From positions 1 through 8,032 of the forward strand of contig JAFGUM010000294.1 in NCBI GenBank assembly GCA_016938515.1: DNA of 8,032 nucleotides, in the 5' to 3' direction. The translations under genes were made by a program, and so were the position numbers. Below are positions 1 to 6,211 of this stretch, piece after piece (position 1 is the first letter of the stretch; each line of letters begins with the position of its first letter). Origin of the DNA: Spirochaetales bacterium (GTDB taxonomy: Bacteria; Spirochaetota; Spirochaetia; Treponematales; UBA12059). Below the pieces are notes generated by a model. That model was given only the letters and a program-made list of their open reading frames with translations, was not told the DNA's origin and ran no database searches.

Positions 1-2070
1 CAGCGAAGCCCCAAAGAAGCCACCGAAAGCTTTGCCGAACTGCTACACGACCGCTACACGATAAACCCACCACGCGTAGTAATCGCGGTAGATGACGACG
101 CGCTGCGCTTTCTCATAGCCCGCAGGAACGATCTCCTGCCCGGCGTGCCTATCGTGTTCTGCGGTATCAATGATATTGCCGCGTACCAGGCAGACTCGCT
201 GGCCGGCATGACCGGCGTTACCGAATCGCCGGATATGGCAGGCAGCGTTTCGCTGGCGAAGCGCCTGTTCCCGGAAACAGATACCGTATACGCGCTGGCC
301 GACGACACGAGCGCCGGCATCCTCAATATGTGGCGTTTCGACAGGGCGCTCAAGGATATGCCAGCGGGCATTACGGTGGTCAGGGACGTCGCGCCGGAGC
401 CCGAGACTCTCGCCGCTACGCTCTCGCAGCTGAAGCAGGGCACCATCGTGCTGTACCTGTCGTACCTGCGAAGCGCTTCGGGGCGCAGGATGACCGTAAG
501 CGAGAGCGTAGACTTCGTCGTGGGCAAGTCCGCCGTACCCGTATTCGCGTGCTGGGACTTCATCGTACAGGCGGGAGCTTTTGGCGGCAGGGTTGTTTCA
601 GGAGAACTGCAGGGAAAAGCCGCCGCCACTCTGGCGCTGCGAGTAGCCTCCGGCGAAAATATCGCTGACATCCCGGTGTCGACGGCGGCAACCTACGATA
701 ACATCATAGACTATGACCAGCTCAATCGATTTGGGCTGTCGCGATCCGGCATCCCCCGGGGAGTATCGATACTCAACGGCCCAGAGCCATTGCCGGTGCA
801 GGCCAGGCGCGGCATCACCGGGCTCATCATCGTCATTGGACTACAGGCCATAACGATGCTGCTGATGGTGCGTAGCAAGCGCCTGCTCGTAGCGGCTGAA
901 GCCCGGTACCGTACGCTCGCTGAACAGCTACCGGCCATCGTCTACTCGGTAGACCTGGGTAGCCCTAAAAAAATGCGGTACATCAGCCCTCGCATAAAGC
1001 AGATGCTCGGCTACGACCCGGCTATGCTGCTGGCCAGCCCGCGTGCGTGGCTGGACAGCACGCACCCCGAAGACAGAAATCGTGTCGCAACCGAGATACG
1101 ACTGGCCGACGAGCACAGGCACCCCTTCGAGATTGAATACCGGGTACTCAACGCCGATGGAGCAACGGTATGGGTTCGCAACCTGGCCTCGTACTACATA
1201 GAGGCCAGCGGAAACGTCTCCAGACTGGGAGTCGTGTTTGACGCTACCCAGGAACACGTCGTCAGGGAGACGATCAGGTCAGCCCTGGCTGAAAAGGAAC
1301 TGCTGCTCAAGGAAGTACACCACCGGGTTAAAAACAACTTTCAGATAATCGCCAGCCTCCTGCACCTCGAAGCTTCCCGCTCGGCAAGCGGGGGTACGGA
1401 TGACGCGCTGGCCATAACAGAGCGACGTATCTTCGCCATGTCCCTGGTACACGAAAAGCTGTACGAGAGCGGTGACTTTGGCCACATAGACTTCAATTCC
1501 TACGCACGGCGCATGGGAGACGAGCTCAGGCTATTCGCGGGAAGTTCTCATCCGCTCGAATTTTCTGTAGAGGGTGATTCCCTGACGCTCGGCCTTGATC
1601 TGGCGGTGCCGCTGGGATTGTTCCTGAACGAAGCGCTGATGAATGCGCTCAAGCACGCGTTTCCAGAAGACTTCACCGGCACCCGCGCCATAACGATACA
1701 TATCTCCCGCAAGCCGGGACGGTGTTCTGTATCCGTCCATGATACGGGTGTGGGCATGAACTCTACTCCCGAACCTACGGCAGCAGCATCGGCTTCAACC
1801 AGAATGTCACTCGGCATGACCCTCCTCAACCTGCTCGCCGAGCAGCTTGAAGGGCGCGTAGGCATACGCTCTGAGCTGGGCACCACCATTACCGTAGATT
1901 TTCCAGTCGAGGAAGCGGATGTCGCTAAGGAAGCGGATGTCGCTAAGGAAGCGGATGTCGCTAAGGAAGCGGATGTCGCTCAGGGCGCGAGTGAGCCGAC
2001 GTCCCCGACGAGCTCGACCCCAGAAGCGGATGACACGGAGTCGAACACCGGCACGTCAGACGCGCCATGA
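1..2070 (+). CDS. Membrane sensor histidine kinase (ABC_sub_bind sensor-TM-PAS-HisKA_2-HATPase), 5' partial
   Basis: The frame is open from base 1, so the N-terminus lies outside the window; 689 residues are visible (numbered from base 1). Residues 1 to about 265 resemble the periplasmic ABC-transporter substrate-binding-like sensor fold (ABC_sub_bind), including VFCGIND and a late VACWDF-like stretch (FACWDF). A single hydrophobic segment follows at about 271-290 and then RSKR, a positive-inside stop. A PAS domain (PAS_3 type, with HPEDR and DGATVWVRN) spans about 302-420. The HisKA_2 dimerisation/phosphotransfer helix carries EVHHRVKNN, with His441 the likely phosphoacceptor. The HATPase has N-box NEALMNALKH (from Asn543), G1 DTGVGM (581-586) and G2 SLGMTLL (around 605). 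The catalytic core ends near residue 636; a 53-residue low-complexity tail follows, starting with four EADVAK/Q units. I infer that it senses a periplasmic small ligand and phosphorylates a response regulator, but none is encoded here. The 3' end overlaps the opposing gene by 91 bp. Confidence 0.93.
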   Translation, partial: QRSPKEATESFAELLHDRYTINPPRVVIAVDDDALRFLIARRNDLLPGVPIVFCGINDIAAYQADSLAGMTGVTESPDMAGSVSLAKRLFPETDTVYALADDTSAGILNMWRFDRALKDMPAGITVVRDVAPEPETLAATLSQLKQGTIVLYLSYLRSASGRRMTVSESVDFVVGKSAVPVFACWDFIVQAGAFGGRVVSGELQGKAAATLALRVASGENIADIPVSTAATYDNIIDYDQLNRFGLSRSGIPRGVSILNGPEPLPVQARRGITGLIIVIGLQAITMLLMVRSKRLLVAAEARYRTLAEQLPAIVYSVDLGSPKKMRYISPRIKQMLGYDPAMLLASPRAWLDSTHPEDRNRVATEIRLADEHRHPFEIEYRVLNADGATVWVRNLASYYIEASGNVSRLGVVFDATQEHVVRETIRSALAEKELLLKEVHHRVKNNFQIIASLLHLEASRSASGGTDDALAITERRIFAMSLVHEKLYESGDFGHIDFNSYARRMGDELRLFAGSSHPLEFSVEGDSLTLGLDLAVPLGLFLNEALMNALKHAFPEDFTGTRAITIHISRKPGRCSVSVHDTGVGMNSTPEPTAAASASTRMSLGMTLLNLLAEQLEGRVGIRSELGTTITVDFPVEEADVAKEADVAKEADVAKEADVAQGASEPTSPTSSTPEADDTESNTGTSDAP
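1912..1983 (+). repeat. 18-bp in-frame tandem repeat, 4 copies, in the kinase C-terminal tail
   Basis: Four head-to-tail 18-bp units start at 1912, 1930, 1948 and 1966 (unit gaagcggatgtcgctaag). Copies 1-3 are identical. Copy 4 differs only at 1981 (a to c). Read in the kinase frame they give EADVAK three times and EADVAQ once. A shorter match, gaagcggatg, recurs in frame at 2023-2032. Near-perfect nucleotide identity, not just protein identity, points to recent slippage expansion. The units are also open on the minus strand in the frame of the opposing gene (LSASTA per unit). Confidence 0.97.
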
Positions 2071-2996
2071 CGGGTTTTGAGAATTACCCGCACGCACGAA
2101 TCTGCGCTCTCCGCTATCCGTCGATCCATAGCGCCCCTGACGGGAGCGGCCAGCGTACCTTCGCGGTTTCGCCGTACCTGTACTTCCACCTTGTGCTCGG
2201 CGTCGGTAAGCAGTATCCGCACGGATTGGCCTCGCATCTCCAGCAGTTCCAGGCGCGCTCCGGTATACGTCGCGAAGCGATACTCGACGCCACCAGCGTA
2301 TAACACGCACAGAAAGCCGTTAAAATGATGGCCAAGCCACGGGATGCGCGCCAGGCTGAAGAACAGCGAGGCCGGCCCCACCGCTGGATCAAAGCTGTTT
2401 GACTGAATCCACACCCAGGATGACGGCATAGACCGTCCCCAGTCCTTCTCCAGGTAGCCACGCGCCCCATCAAATGATATGGGCTCGGTTCTACTGCCAT
2501 CAACAGCCATAAACGATACCGAGCCGTCTACCTCGTGGTCCAGGCTACCCACGCCGTGGTAGCACTCCATAAACGGCACGAAAGAAAATGGCCCCATGAT
2601 GCCGGGAGACAGGAAAGATCGCCGAATCGGGGTTATCGGGCCGTAGCGCAGGTCAGCGTCTATTCGTCCATCCTCATCTTCAAGAGCCAGCGACAGACCA
2701 GTGAGCGAAAAGCGGTTGCCACCCACCCGTACTTCAAAAGGCGAATCGCTGACGCTGAACTCTTCCACAGCGAAGGGGAAGAATCTCGTCATGCCGCTCG
2801 CACCGTCTATCACCTGCACGAAGGCGCGGTCTCCCCCGCCAGAGCGGGATATACCCGGGATAAACGAGACGGTTCTCGCGGCGTGCGCGGCGGTAGCCTT
2901 GCTGGTCTGCTTGAAGTACCACCCTTCGAAATATGAATCCCGCTTCGAAGCACCTTGGTACAATAGGGGGAAAAATGAACGCACTAGTGAAAGCAT
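1980..2996 (-). CDS. Tocopherol cyclase family protein
   Basis: This 338-residue protein has two hallmark motifs of the tocopherol cyclase family (plant VTE1/SXD1 and bacterial relatives): YFEGWYFKQ at residues 22-30 and KDWGRSMPSSWVWIQSN at 184-200. The latter matches the W-G-x-x-P-S-x-W-x-W-x-Q-x-N block of plant enzymes. The length is normal for a bacterial member. No signal peptide or TM helix is obvious. Plant enzymes close the chromanol ring of tocopherol, but most bacteria with this family do not make tocopherol and their substrate is unknown. A lipophilic quinone or lipid ligand is only a guess. The ATG at 2994-2996 is preceded by a GAGAG about 9 nt upstream and sits 12 residues before the conserved domain, so the start is convincing. 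The gene is divergent from the transporter gene and convergent with the kinase. The TGA stop (1980-1982) lies in the fourth tandem repeat unit. Confidence 0.88.
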   Translation of the reverse strand: MLSLVRSFFPLLYQGASKRDSYFEGWYFKQTSKATAAHAARTVSFIPGISRSGGGDRAFVQVIDGASGMTRFFPFAVEEFSVSDSPFEVRVGGNRFSLTGLSLALEDEDGRIDADLRYGPITPIRRSFLSPGIMGPFSFVPFMECYHGVGSLDHEVDGSVSFMAVDGSRTEPISFDGARGYLEKDWGRSMPSSWVWIQSNSFDPAVGPASLFFSLARIPWLGHHFNGFLCVLYAGGVEYRFATYTGARLELLEMRGQSVRILLTDAEHKVEVQVRRNREGTLAAPVRGAMDRRIAESADSCVRVILKTRHGASDVPVFDSVSSASGVELVGDVGSLAP

Positions 2997-3074
2997 CTAG
3001 CGCAACTCTCGTGCATTTCCGTCACCACGTCAAGAAAGCGTATCCAGACACCGTCATAGCTAGTGCGCTGTATG

Positions 3075-3103
3075 TTGGGAGGCACACTACAGCTATGTAC
3101 AAT
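3075..3103 (+). promoter_or_regulatory. Candidate sigma70-type promoter for the TDT transporter
   Basis: TTGGGA at 3075-3080 (4/6 match to TTGACA) is followed by a 17-bp spacer and TACAAT at 3098-3103 (5/6). Predicted transcription would begin near 3110, leaving a leader of about 78 nt before the ATG at 3188. An overlapping TATAAT (3107-3112) has no good -35 partner. This is pattern matching in an AT-rich stretch, so the exact hexamers are uncertain. Confidence 0.45.
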
Positions 3104-3124
3104 ATATATAATATACTATATATT
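3101..3124. promoter_or_regulatory. AT-rich inverted repeat, possible operator between divergent genes
   Basis: AATATATA (3101-3108) and TATATATT (3117-3124) are perfect inverted arms around an 8-nt centre. They overlap the predicted start region of the transporter promoter and the candidate minus-strand promoter. The AT-rich island (about 3095-3140) stands out sharply from the GC-rich surroundings. The geometry would suit a dimeric repressor, but alternating AT tracts make such symmetry by chance. Confidence 0.35.
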
Positions 3125-3129
3125 CTAAA
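3101..3129 (-). promoter_or_regulatory. Candidate promoter for the tocopherol-cyclase-family gene
   Basis: On the minus strand, TTTAGA (3124-3129, 4/6 to TTGACA) is spaced 17 bp from TATATT (3101-3106, 5/6 to TATAAT). A second reading, TTGGAA (3143-3148) with TAGAAT (3122-3127), has a short 15-bp spacer. Either would give a leader of about 100 nt or more to the ATG at 2996. The low-complexity AT sequence makes the choice weak. Confidence 0.28.
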
Positions 3130-3175
3130 TACTGGATATGGCTTCCAAGTCATTCCTCAACCACGCGAATATGAC

Positions 3176-3180
3176 AGGAA
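3176..3180 (+). promoter_or_regulatory. Ribosome binding site that fixes the transporter start
   Basis: AGGAA ends 7 nt before the ATG at 3188. It supports starting the transporter here and not at the upstream in-frame ATG codons in the same open frame (2933, 2975 and others), which lie inside the opposing gene or the AT-rich promoter island. Confidence 0.75.
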
Positions 3181-3187
3181 TACCGAC

Positions 3188-4282
3188 ATGAACAGTATCA
3201 TCAAGAATTTTGCGCCAAGCTGGCCATCCGTGGTGATGGGCACCGGCATCGTACCGGTAGCGCTCGCCGTATCCGCTCCGTTTTTCCCCGGTTCAAAACT
3301 GCTGGGCACCGCGATATTTGTTCTTTCTATAGCGTTGTTTGCCGTGGTGCTCATCTTGACGATAGCGCGACTCGTACTAGCCCGCGAGGAATTTGCCAAG
3401 GATATGCGGCATCCGGTATCCGGCAATTTTGTGCCCACCCTGCCTATAGCCGCCATGGTACTCGCCATAGACTTCATGCTCATTGGCCCGAGGCTAATGG
3501 AGGCACACGTGGCTCACGGCATCGCGTTGAGTCTTTTTATTGTTGGAACTTTTGGCATATACGCCCTCGGCTTGGCTGCCACGGCAATGATATTCAGCAA
3601 CACCAACGTACAACTCGCCCAGACCACCTTTGGCTGGTTCATTCCGCCGGTTTCCCAGCTCATAGTTCCCGTGGTTGGTTTCGACCTGGCCATAGCCTAC
3701 GGTGGAACGCCCCTGTCGATGACACTGTTCGTCATCTCTGTTATGAGCCTGGGTATCGGCCTGACGCTGTTTCTACTCGTCGGGCCAAACGTCTACCACC
3801 GCTACCTGTATCACGAGCTGCCGGGCTCAATGATGGCTCCAACGGCTATGATAGGCCTAGCGCCCACGGCAATCCTGGCAATCATACTGGTAAAATTGGC
3901 GACTCTCGCGGTAGCCCCCGCGTCACCCTGGCCATATCCGGGGTTTACGGAGGTGGCGAGGTTTCTGTCGTTGGCGGCATGGGGATTTTCCGCGTGGTGG
4001 TTTGTTCTGGCGTCTATACTCATCATAGGCCATCTAAAGGCCGCAACGGCAGACTTCTCACTTAGCTGGTGGGCTCTGTCGTTTCCGGTGGGCGCACTGG
4101 CTATCGCTACAGGAGCGATAAACAAGCTGTTCCACCTGGGAGCCTTCACCTGGATAGCCGCCGCGTTGACGCTACTGCTGATCGCGATATGGGGCTTTGT
4201 CGCCCTTGGCACGATACGCATCATCGCCAACGGCTCCGCCTTCAAAAAACACGAGATAGATAAAGCGGTCAGTACGCGGTAG
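3188..4282 (+). CDS. TDT/TehA/SLAC1-family ten-TM anion transporter
   Basis: The chosen start gives 364 residues, normal for the tellurite-resistance/dicarboxylate transporter family. Near the N-terminus is the family signature FAPSWPSVVMGTGIVPVAL (MGTGI at 17-21). About ten hydrophobic segments follow, with YHRYLYHELPGSMMAP in a cytosolic turn and an FP pair (Phe299-Pro300) in the ninth helix. That position fits the conserved gating phenylalanine of TehA/SLAC1. The C-terminus is short and charged (FKKHEIDK). Family members conduct or export small anions: malate and other C4-dicarboxylates, sulfite, nitrate/chloride, and TehA-linked tellurite. The sequence alone does not settle the substrate. 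The gene is monocistronic, divergent from the tocopherol-cyclase-family gene, and ends 12 bp from the convergent aroA. The frame is open upstream to 2933, but that extension is not family-like and I reject it. Confidence 0.88.
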   Translation: MNSIIKNFAPSWPSVVMGTGIVPVALAVSAPFFPGSKLLGTAIFVLSIALFAVVLILTIARLVLAREEFAKDMRHPVSGNFVPTLPIAAMVLAIDFMLIGPRLMEAHVAHGIALSLFIVGTFGIYALGLAATAMIFSNTNVQLAQTTFGWFIPPVSQLIVPVVGFDLAIAYGGTPLSMTLFVISVMSLGIGLTLFLLVGPNVYHRYLYHELPGSMMAPTAMIGLAPTAILAIILVKLATLAVAPASPWPYPGFTEVARFLSLAAWGFSAWWFVLASILIIGHLKAATADFSLSWWALSFPVGALAIATGAINKLFHLGAFTWIAAALTLLLIAIWGFVALGTIRIIANGSAFKKHEIDKAVSTR

Positions 4283-4294
4283 CATGGGGGAAGT

Positions 4295-5599
4295 CTACAC
4301 CGAGGAATTTAAGCTAGGTGGTGTATACATGCCCGACAAAGCCTCAAAAAAGTCCGGCCAGCTCTTGCTCACGGCTTCAGCGTCGTCTATGGCTACGGGT
4401 CCAGCCGCGGCCAGCGCGGCAACCGCCGCGGCCATAGCGATGCGGTGATCCCCGCGTGACGAAACCCTGCCTCCACGCACGAGCCGGGACGCCGTGTCTG
4501 TTACGTCCGATCCGCGAACGGTCATCTCGTCACCGTTGACGCGCACGTCCAGCCCGAGACGGCCGAACTCCTCAGACAGAGCCGCGGCTCTATCGCTCTC
4601 CTTGGCGCGCAGTCGGGAAGCACCCACAAGCTTCGTGACACCTTGGCAGCGCGATGCCAGAGCCACAAGGGGTGGAAACAGGTCGGGGCAGTCGCTGGCG
4701 TCAAAGCTGAAAGCAGACAAGGGCGCGGGTAGAACACGGTAGCCGTCGGGCAAGCGCTCGAGCCGGGCGCCGGCCATGGATAGCGCATCAATGATAGCCC
4801 GATCGGGTTGGGATGATGCCGGGGACAGACCGACCACGTCTAACCCGGGGGAAGGCCTGGATCCAGCGATGGCTCCGGCGACGAGCGGAAACGCCGCTCC
4901 GCTCCAGTCGCCTTCCACCTCGTAGGTCGCTGGCTGGTACGGTGTGCCGCGTACCCTGAACTCGCCGTAGTCATGGTCGCGGTCGGCTTCAGCTCCAAAA
5001 GCCCGCATCACGTCCAGCGTCAGATCGATGTACCCCCGGCTCGCGAGCTTGTGAACCGAAATACTGGAGTTTCCTCCAGCCATTGGCAGCGCCACGAGAA
5101 GGCCGGTTAGAAACTGGGAACTATCCGAGGCGTCCAGCGTGACAGGACCGGGTCGAATCGGGCCTCTGACGCGAACGGGCTGGAATCCAGCCGCCGTATC
5201 GCAGCTGACGCCCAAAGCTTCAAGCGGCGCCTGCACCATGCCAACCGGGCGCATAGCCAGGCTGCCTTCTCCCCGAAGCTCCACATCAACCGGCAGGAGG
5301 GCCGCGATGGCAGAAAACATGCGCAGGCAGAGCCCTGATTCACCACACGAAGCCACCACGGGGCCCTCGGGCTTGAAGCCGCCACGCACGAGCACGCGAT
5401 CGTTCAGACGCTCGATTGTGGCACCCAGCGCGGAAGCCACCCGCATGGCCGCGATAGAGTCAGCGCACCAGGTGGGGTTGGTTATGGTTGACTGTCCTCT
5501 AGCCATCGCGGCGCACGCGATAGCGCGCTGCATCGCGCTCTTGGAGGCGGGTACCCTGATGCGCCCGCGTACGGTTCCCGGCTCAATCAAGCGCGTCAC
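4295..5599 (-). CDS. aroA: 3-phosphoshikimate 1-carboxyvinyltransferase (EPSP synthase)
   Basis: AroA transfers the enolpyruvyl group of PEP to shikimate-3-phosphate, the sixth step of the cytosolic shikimate pathway. With the GTG start at 5597-5599 the protein has 434 residues, normal for the family. Two inside-out alpha/beta domains are expected. Visible active-site residues are PASKSAMQR (Lys20, Ser21, Arg25), ESGLCLR (87-93), GEGSLAMRP (Arg117), SSQ (160-162), Asp306 in CPDLFPP, KESDR (333-337), DHRIAM (384-389) and Lys412 in SKSWPDFF. All major catalytic positions are kept. The substrate loop has Leu90 and Met94 where E. coli has Thr97 and Pro101, and Glu87 in place of Asn94. The GTG is chosen because a perfect GGAGG (5606-5610) lies 6 nt upstream and LIEPGTVRG is the usual N-terminal sequence. 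The first ATG (5692) would add 31 unrelated residues read out of frame over aroK. aroA follows aroK with a 17-bp overlap. Confidence 0.96.
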   Translation of the reverse strand: MTRLIEPGTVRGRIRVPASKSAMQRAIACAAMARGQSTITNPTWCADSIAAMRVASALGATIERLNDRVLVRGGFKPEGPVVASCGESGLCLRMFSAIAALLPVDVELRGEGSLAMRPVGMVQAPLEALGVSCDTAAGFQPVRVRGPIRPGPVTLDASDSSQFLTGLLVALPMAGGNSSISVHKLASRGYIDLTLDVMRAFGAEADRDHDYGEFRVRGTPYQPATYEVEGDWSGAAFPLVAGAIAGSRPSPGLDVVGLSPASSQPDRAIIDALSMAGARLERLPDGYRVLPAPLSAFSFDASDCPDLFPPLVALASRCQGVTKLVGASRLRAKESDRAAALSEEFGRLGLDVRVNGDEMTVRGSDVTDTASRLVRGGRVSSRGDHRIAMAAAVAALAAAGPVAIDDAEAVSKSWPDFFEALSGMYTPPSLNSSV

Positions 5600-6104
5600 A
5601 CACAGCCTCCATAACTGCTTCCGCGTCACCGGAATCACCCCGGACGACAACATCGGCGCACTCCTGGTACAGCGCTCGCCTGGCTTCATCAAGGGATAAA
5701 AGGCGAGCGAGCGCGTCTGTTCCGCTCAGCAGCGGGCGCGTGTCGTCACTGAGCCTCTCCGCCGCGGCTTCCGGGGATACGACGAGCCACACAACCCTGA
5801 ATTTATCTCGCAGCAGGGCTCTGTTGGCCGCGGCCAGCACTGCGCCGCCTCCGGTGGCCATAACAACCGGCTCGCCCGCAGCAACGGCTTCCAGCGCTCG
5901 CGCCTCGCGCAACCTGAACCCGGCTTCGCCTTCCAGCTGGAAAATGCCAGTGACGCTCATGCCAGCGTCGGCTTCAACCGCTTCGTCGAGGTCGATGAAT
6001 CGCAGGCCCAGCCTTGCCGCGAGAAGCTTGCCGGTAGTGCTCTTGCCTGATGCCGGCAAGCCTACAAGCGCTATGCTCCGGGTAGCCCCGTCGTGTTTCT
6101 GCAT
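5583..6104 (-). CDS. aroK: Shikimate kinase
   Basis: The gene encodes 173 residues, a typical length. It phosphorylates shikimate with ATP in the cytosol, supplying the AroA substrate. Motifs appear in order: Walker A GLPASGKS (15-22), DLD shikimate/Mg site (38-40), GEAGFRLRE with Arg64 (59-67), GGG shikimate loop (85-87), the LID arginine in TRPLL (Arg123), and RRALYQECADVVV near the C-terminus. The order and spacing are those of the AroK/AroL family. It is first in the operon; its TGA (5583-5585) lies inside the start of aroA, so translation of the two is probably coupled. No Shine-Dalgarno is evident before the ATG at 6102-6104. No ATG, GTG or TTG lies in frame between it and an upstream TGA at 6135-6137, so the start is fixed. 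The candidate promoter would place the mRNA 5' end almost on the ATG. Confidence 0.96.
   Translation of the reverse strand: MQKHDGATRSIALVGLPASGKSTTGKLLAARLGLRFIDLDEAVEADAGMSVTGIFQLEGEAGFRLREARALEAVAAGEPVVMATGGGAVLAAANRALLRDKFRVVWLVVSPEAAAERLSDDTRPLLSGTDALARLLSLDEARRALYQECADVVVRGDSGDAEAVMEAVCDALD
5606..5610 (-). promoter_or_regulatory. Ribosome binding site for aroA inside the end of aroK
   Basis: GGAGG on the minus strand is a consensus Shine-Dalgarno, 6 nt before the GTG at 5597-5599. It lies in the last codons of aroK and decides the aroA start. Confidence 0.85.
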
Positions 6105-6109
6105 GCCGC

Positions 6110-6138
6110 ATCTTATACGGCTCGTAGACGCGGGTCAA
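6110..6138 (-). promoter_or_regulatory. Candidate aroK-aroA promoter
   Basis: On the minus strand TTGACC (6133-6138, 5/6 to TTGACA) is followed by a 17-bp spacer and TAAGAT (6110-6115, 4/6). The overlapping TATAAG (6112-6117, 5/6) has a 15-bp spacer. Either would start transcription at about 6102-6106, on or next to the aroK ATG. Confidence 0.45.
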
Positions 6139-6182
6139 CAAACGCCGCCTCCATGACGAATCGAGCAGAGCTTTTACACCGT

Positions 6183-6211
6183 AAGACAAGTCCTTTTGCT
6201 GTACTTATAAC
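6183..6211 (+). promoter_or_regulatory. Candidate promoter for the M20-like/gpgS operon
   Basis: AAGACA (6183-6188, 4/6 to TTGACA), a 17-bp spacer and TATAAC (6206-6211, 5/6 to TATAAT) form a plausible sigma70-type promoter. Transcription would begin near 6218, giving a leader of about 88 nt. TATAAA (6223-6228) is a second possible -10 without a clear -35. Confidence 0.4.

Noticed and set aside
54..671. 205-residue minus-strand ORF
   Set aside because: Antisense shadow of the well-supported kinase sensor domain; no family motif, Ser/Ala-rich composition typical of a shadow frame.
1548..1889. 113-residue minus-strand ORF
   Set aside because: It is an antisense shadow of the kinase HATPase region, in the same frame as the tocopherol-cyclase-family gene beyond its stop. 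No recognisable domain. Useful only to show how far readthrough could go.
2979..3067. 8-bp inverted match CGCACTAG / CTAGTGCG
   Set aside because: Short arms about 70 bp apart with one arm inside the cyclase-family coding region; likely chance.
2933..3187. In-frame N-terminal extension of the transporter (85 extra residues)
   Set aside because: It crosses the start of the opposing gene and the AT-rich promoter island, has no family similarity, and a good ribosome site plus the family N-terminus lie at 3188.
3811..4245. 144-residue minus-strand ORF
   Set aside because: Antisense to the transporter membrane segments; no motif or ribosome site.
4293..4328. Possible terminator hairpin (GTCTACACC / GGTGTATAC)
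   Set aside because: One mismatch, an 18-nt loop, low GC and no T-tract on either side; it lies in the aroA coding end.
5600..5692. Longer aroA with an ATG start at 5692
   Set aside because: The extra residues are aroK codons read in another frame; GTG 5599 has a consensus ribosome site and the family N-terminus.
5139..5699. 186-residue plus-strand ORF
   Set aside because: Antisense to conserved parts of aroA and aroK; no motif of its own.
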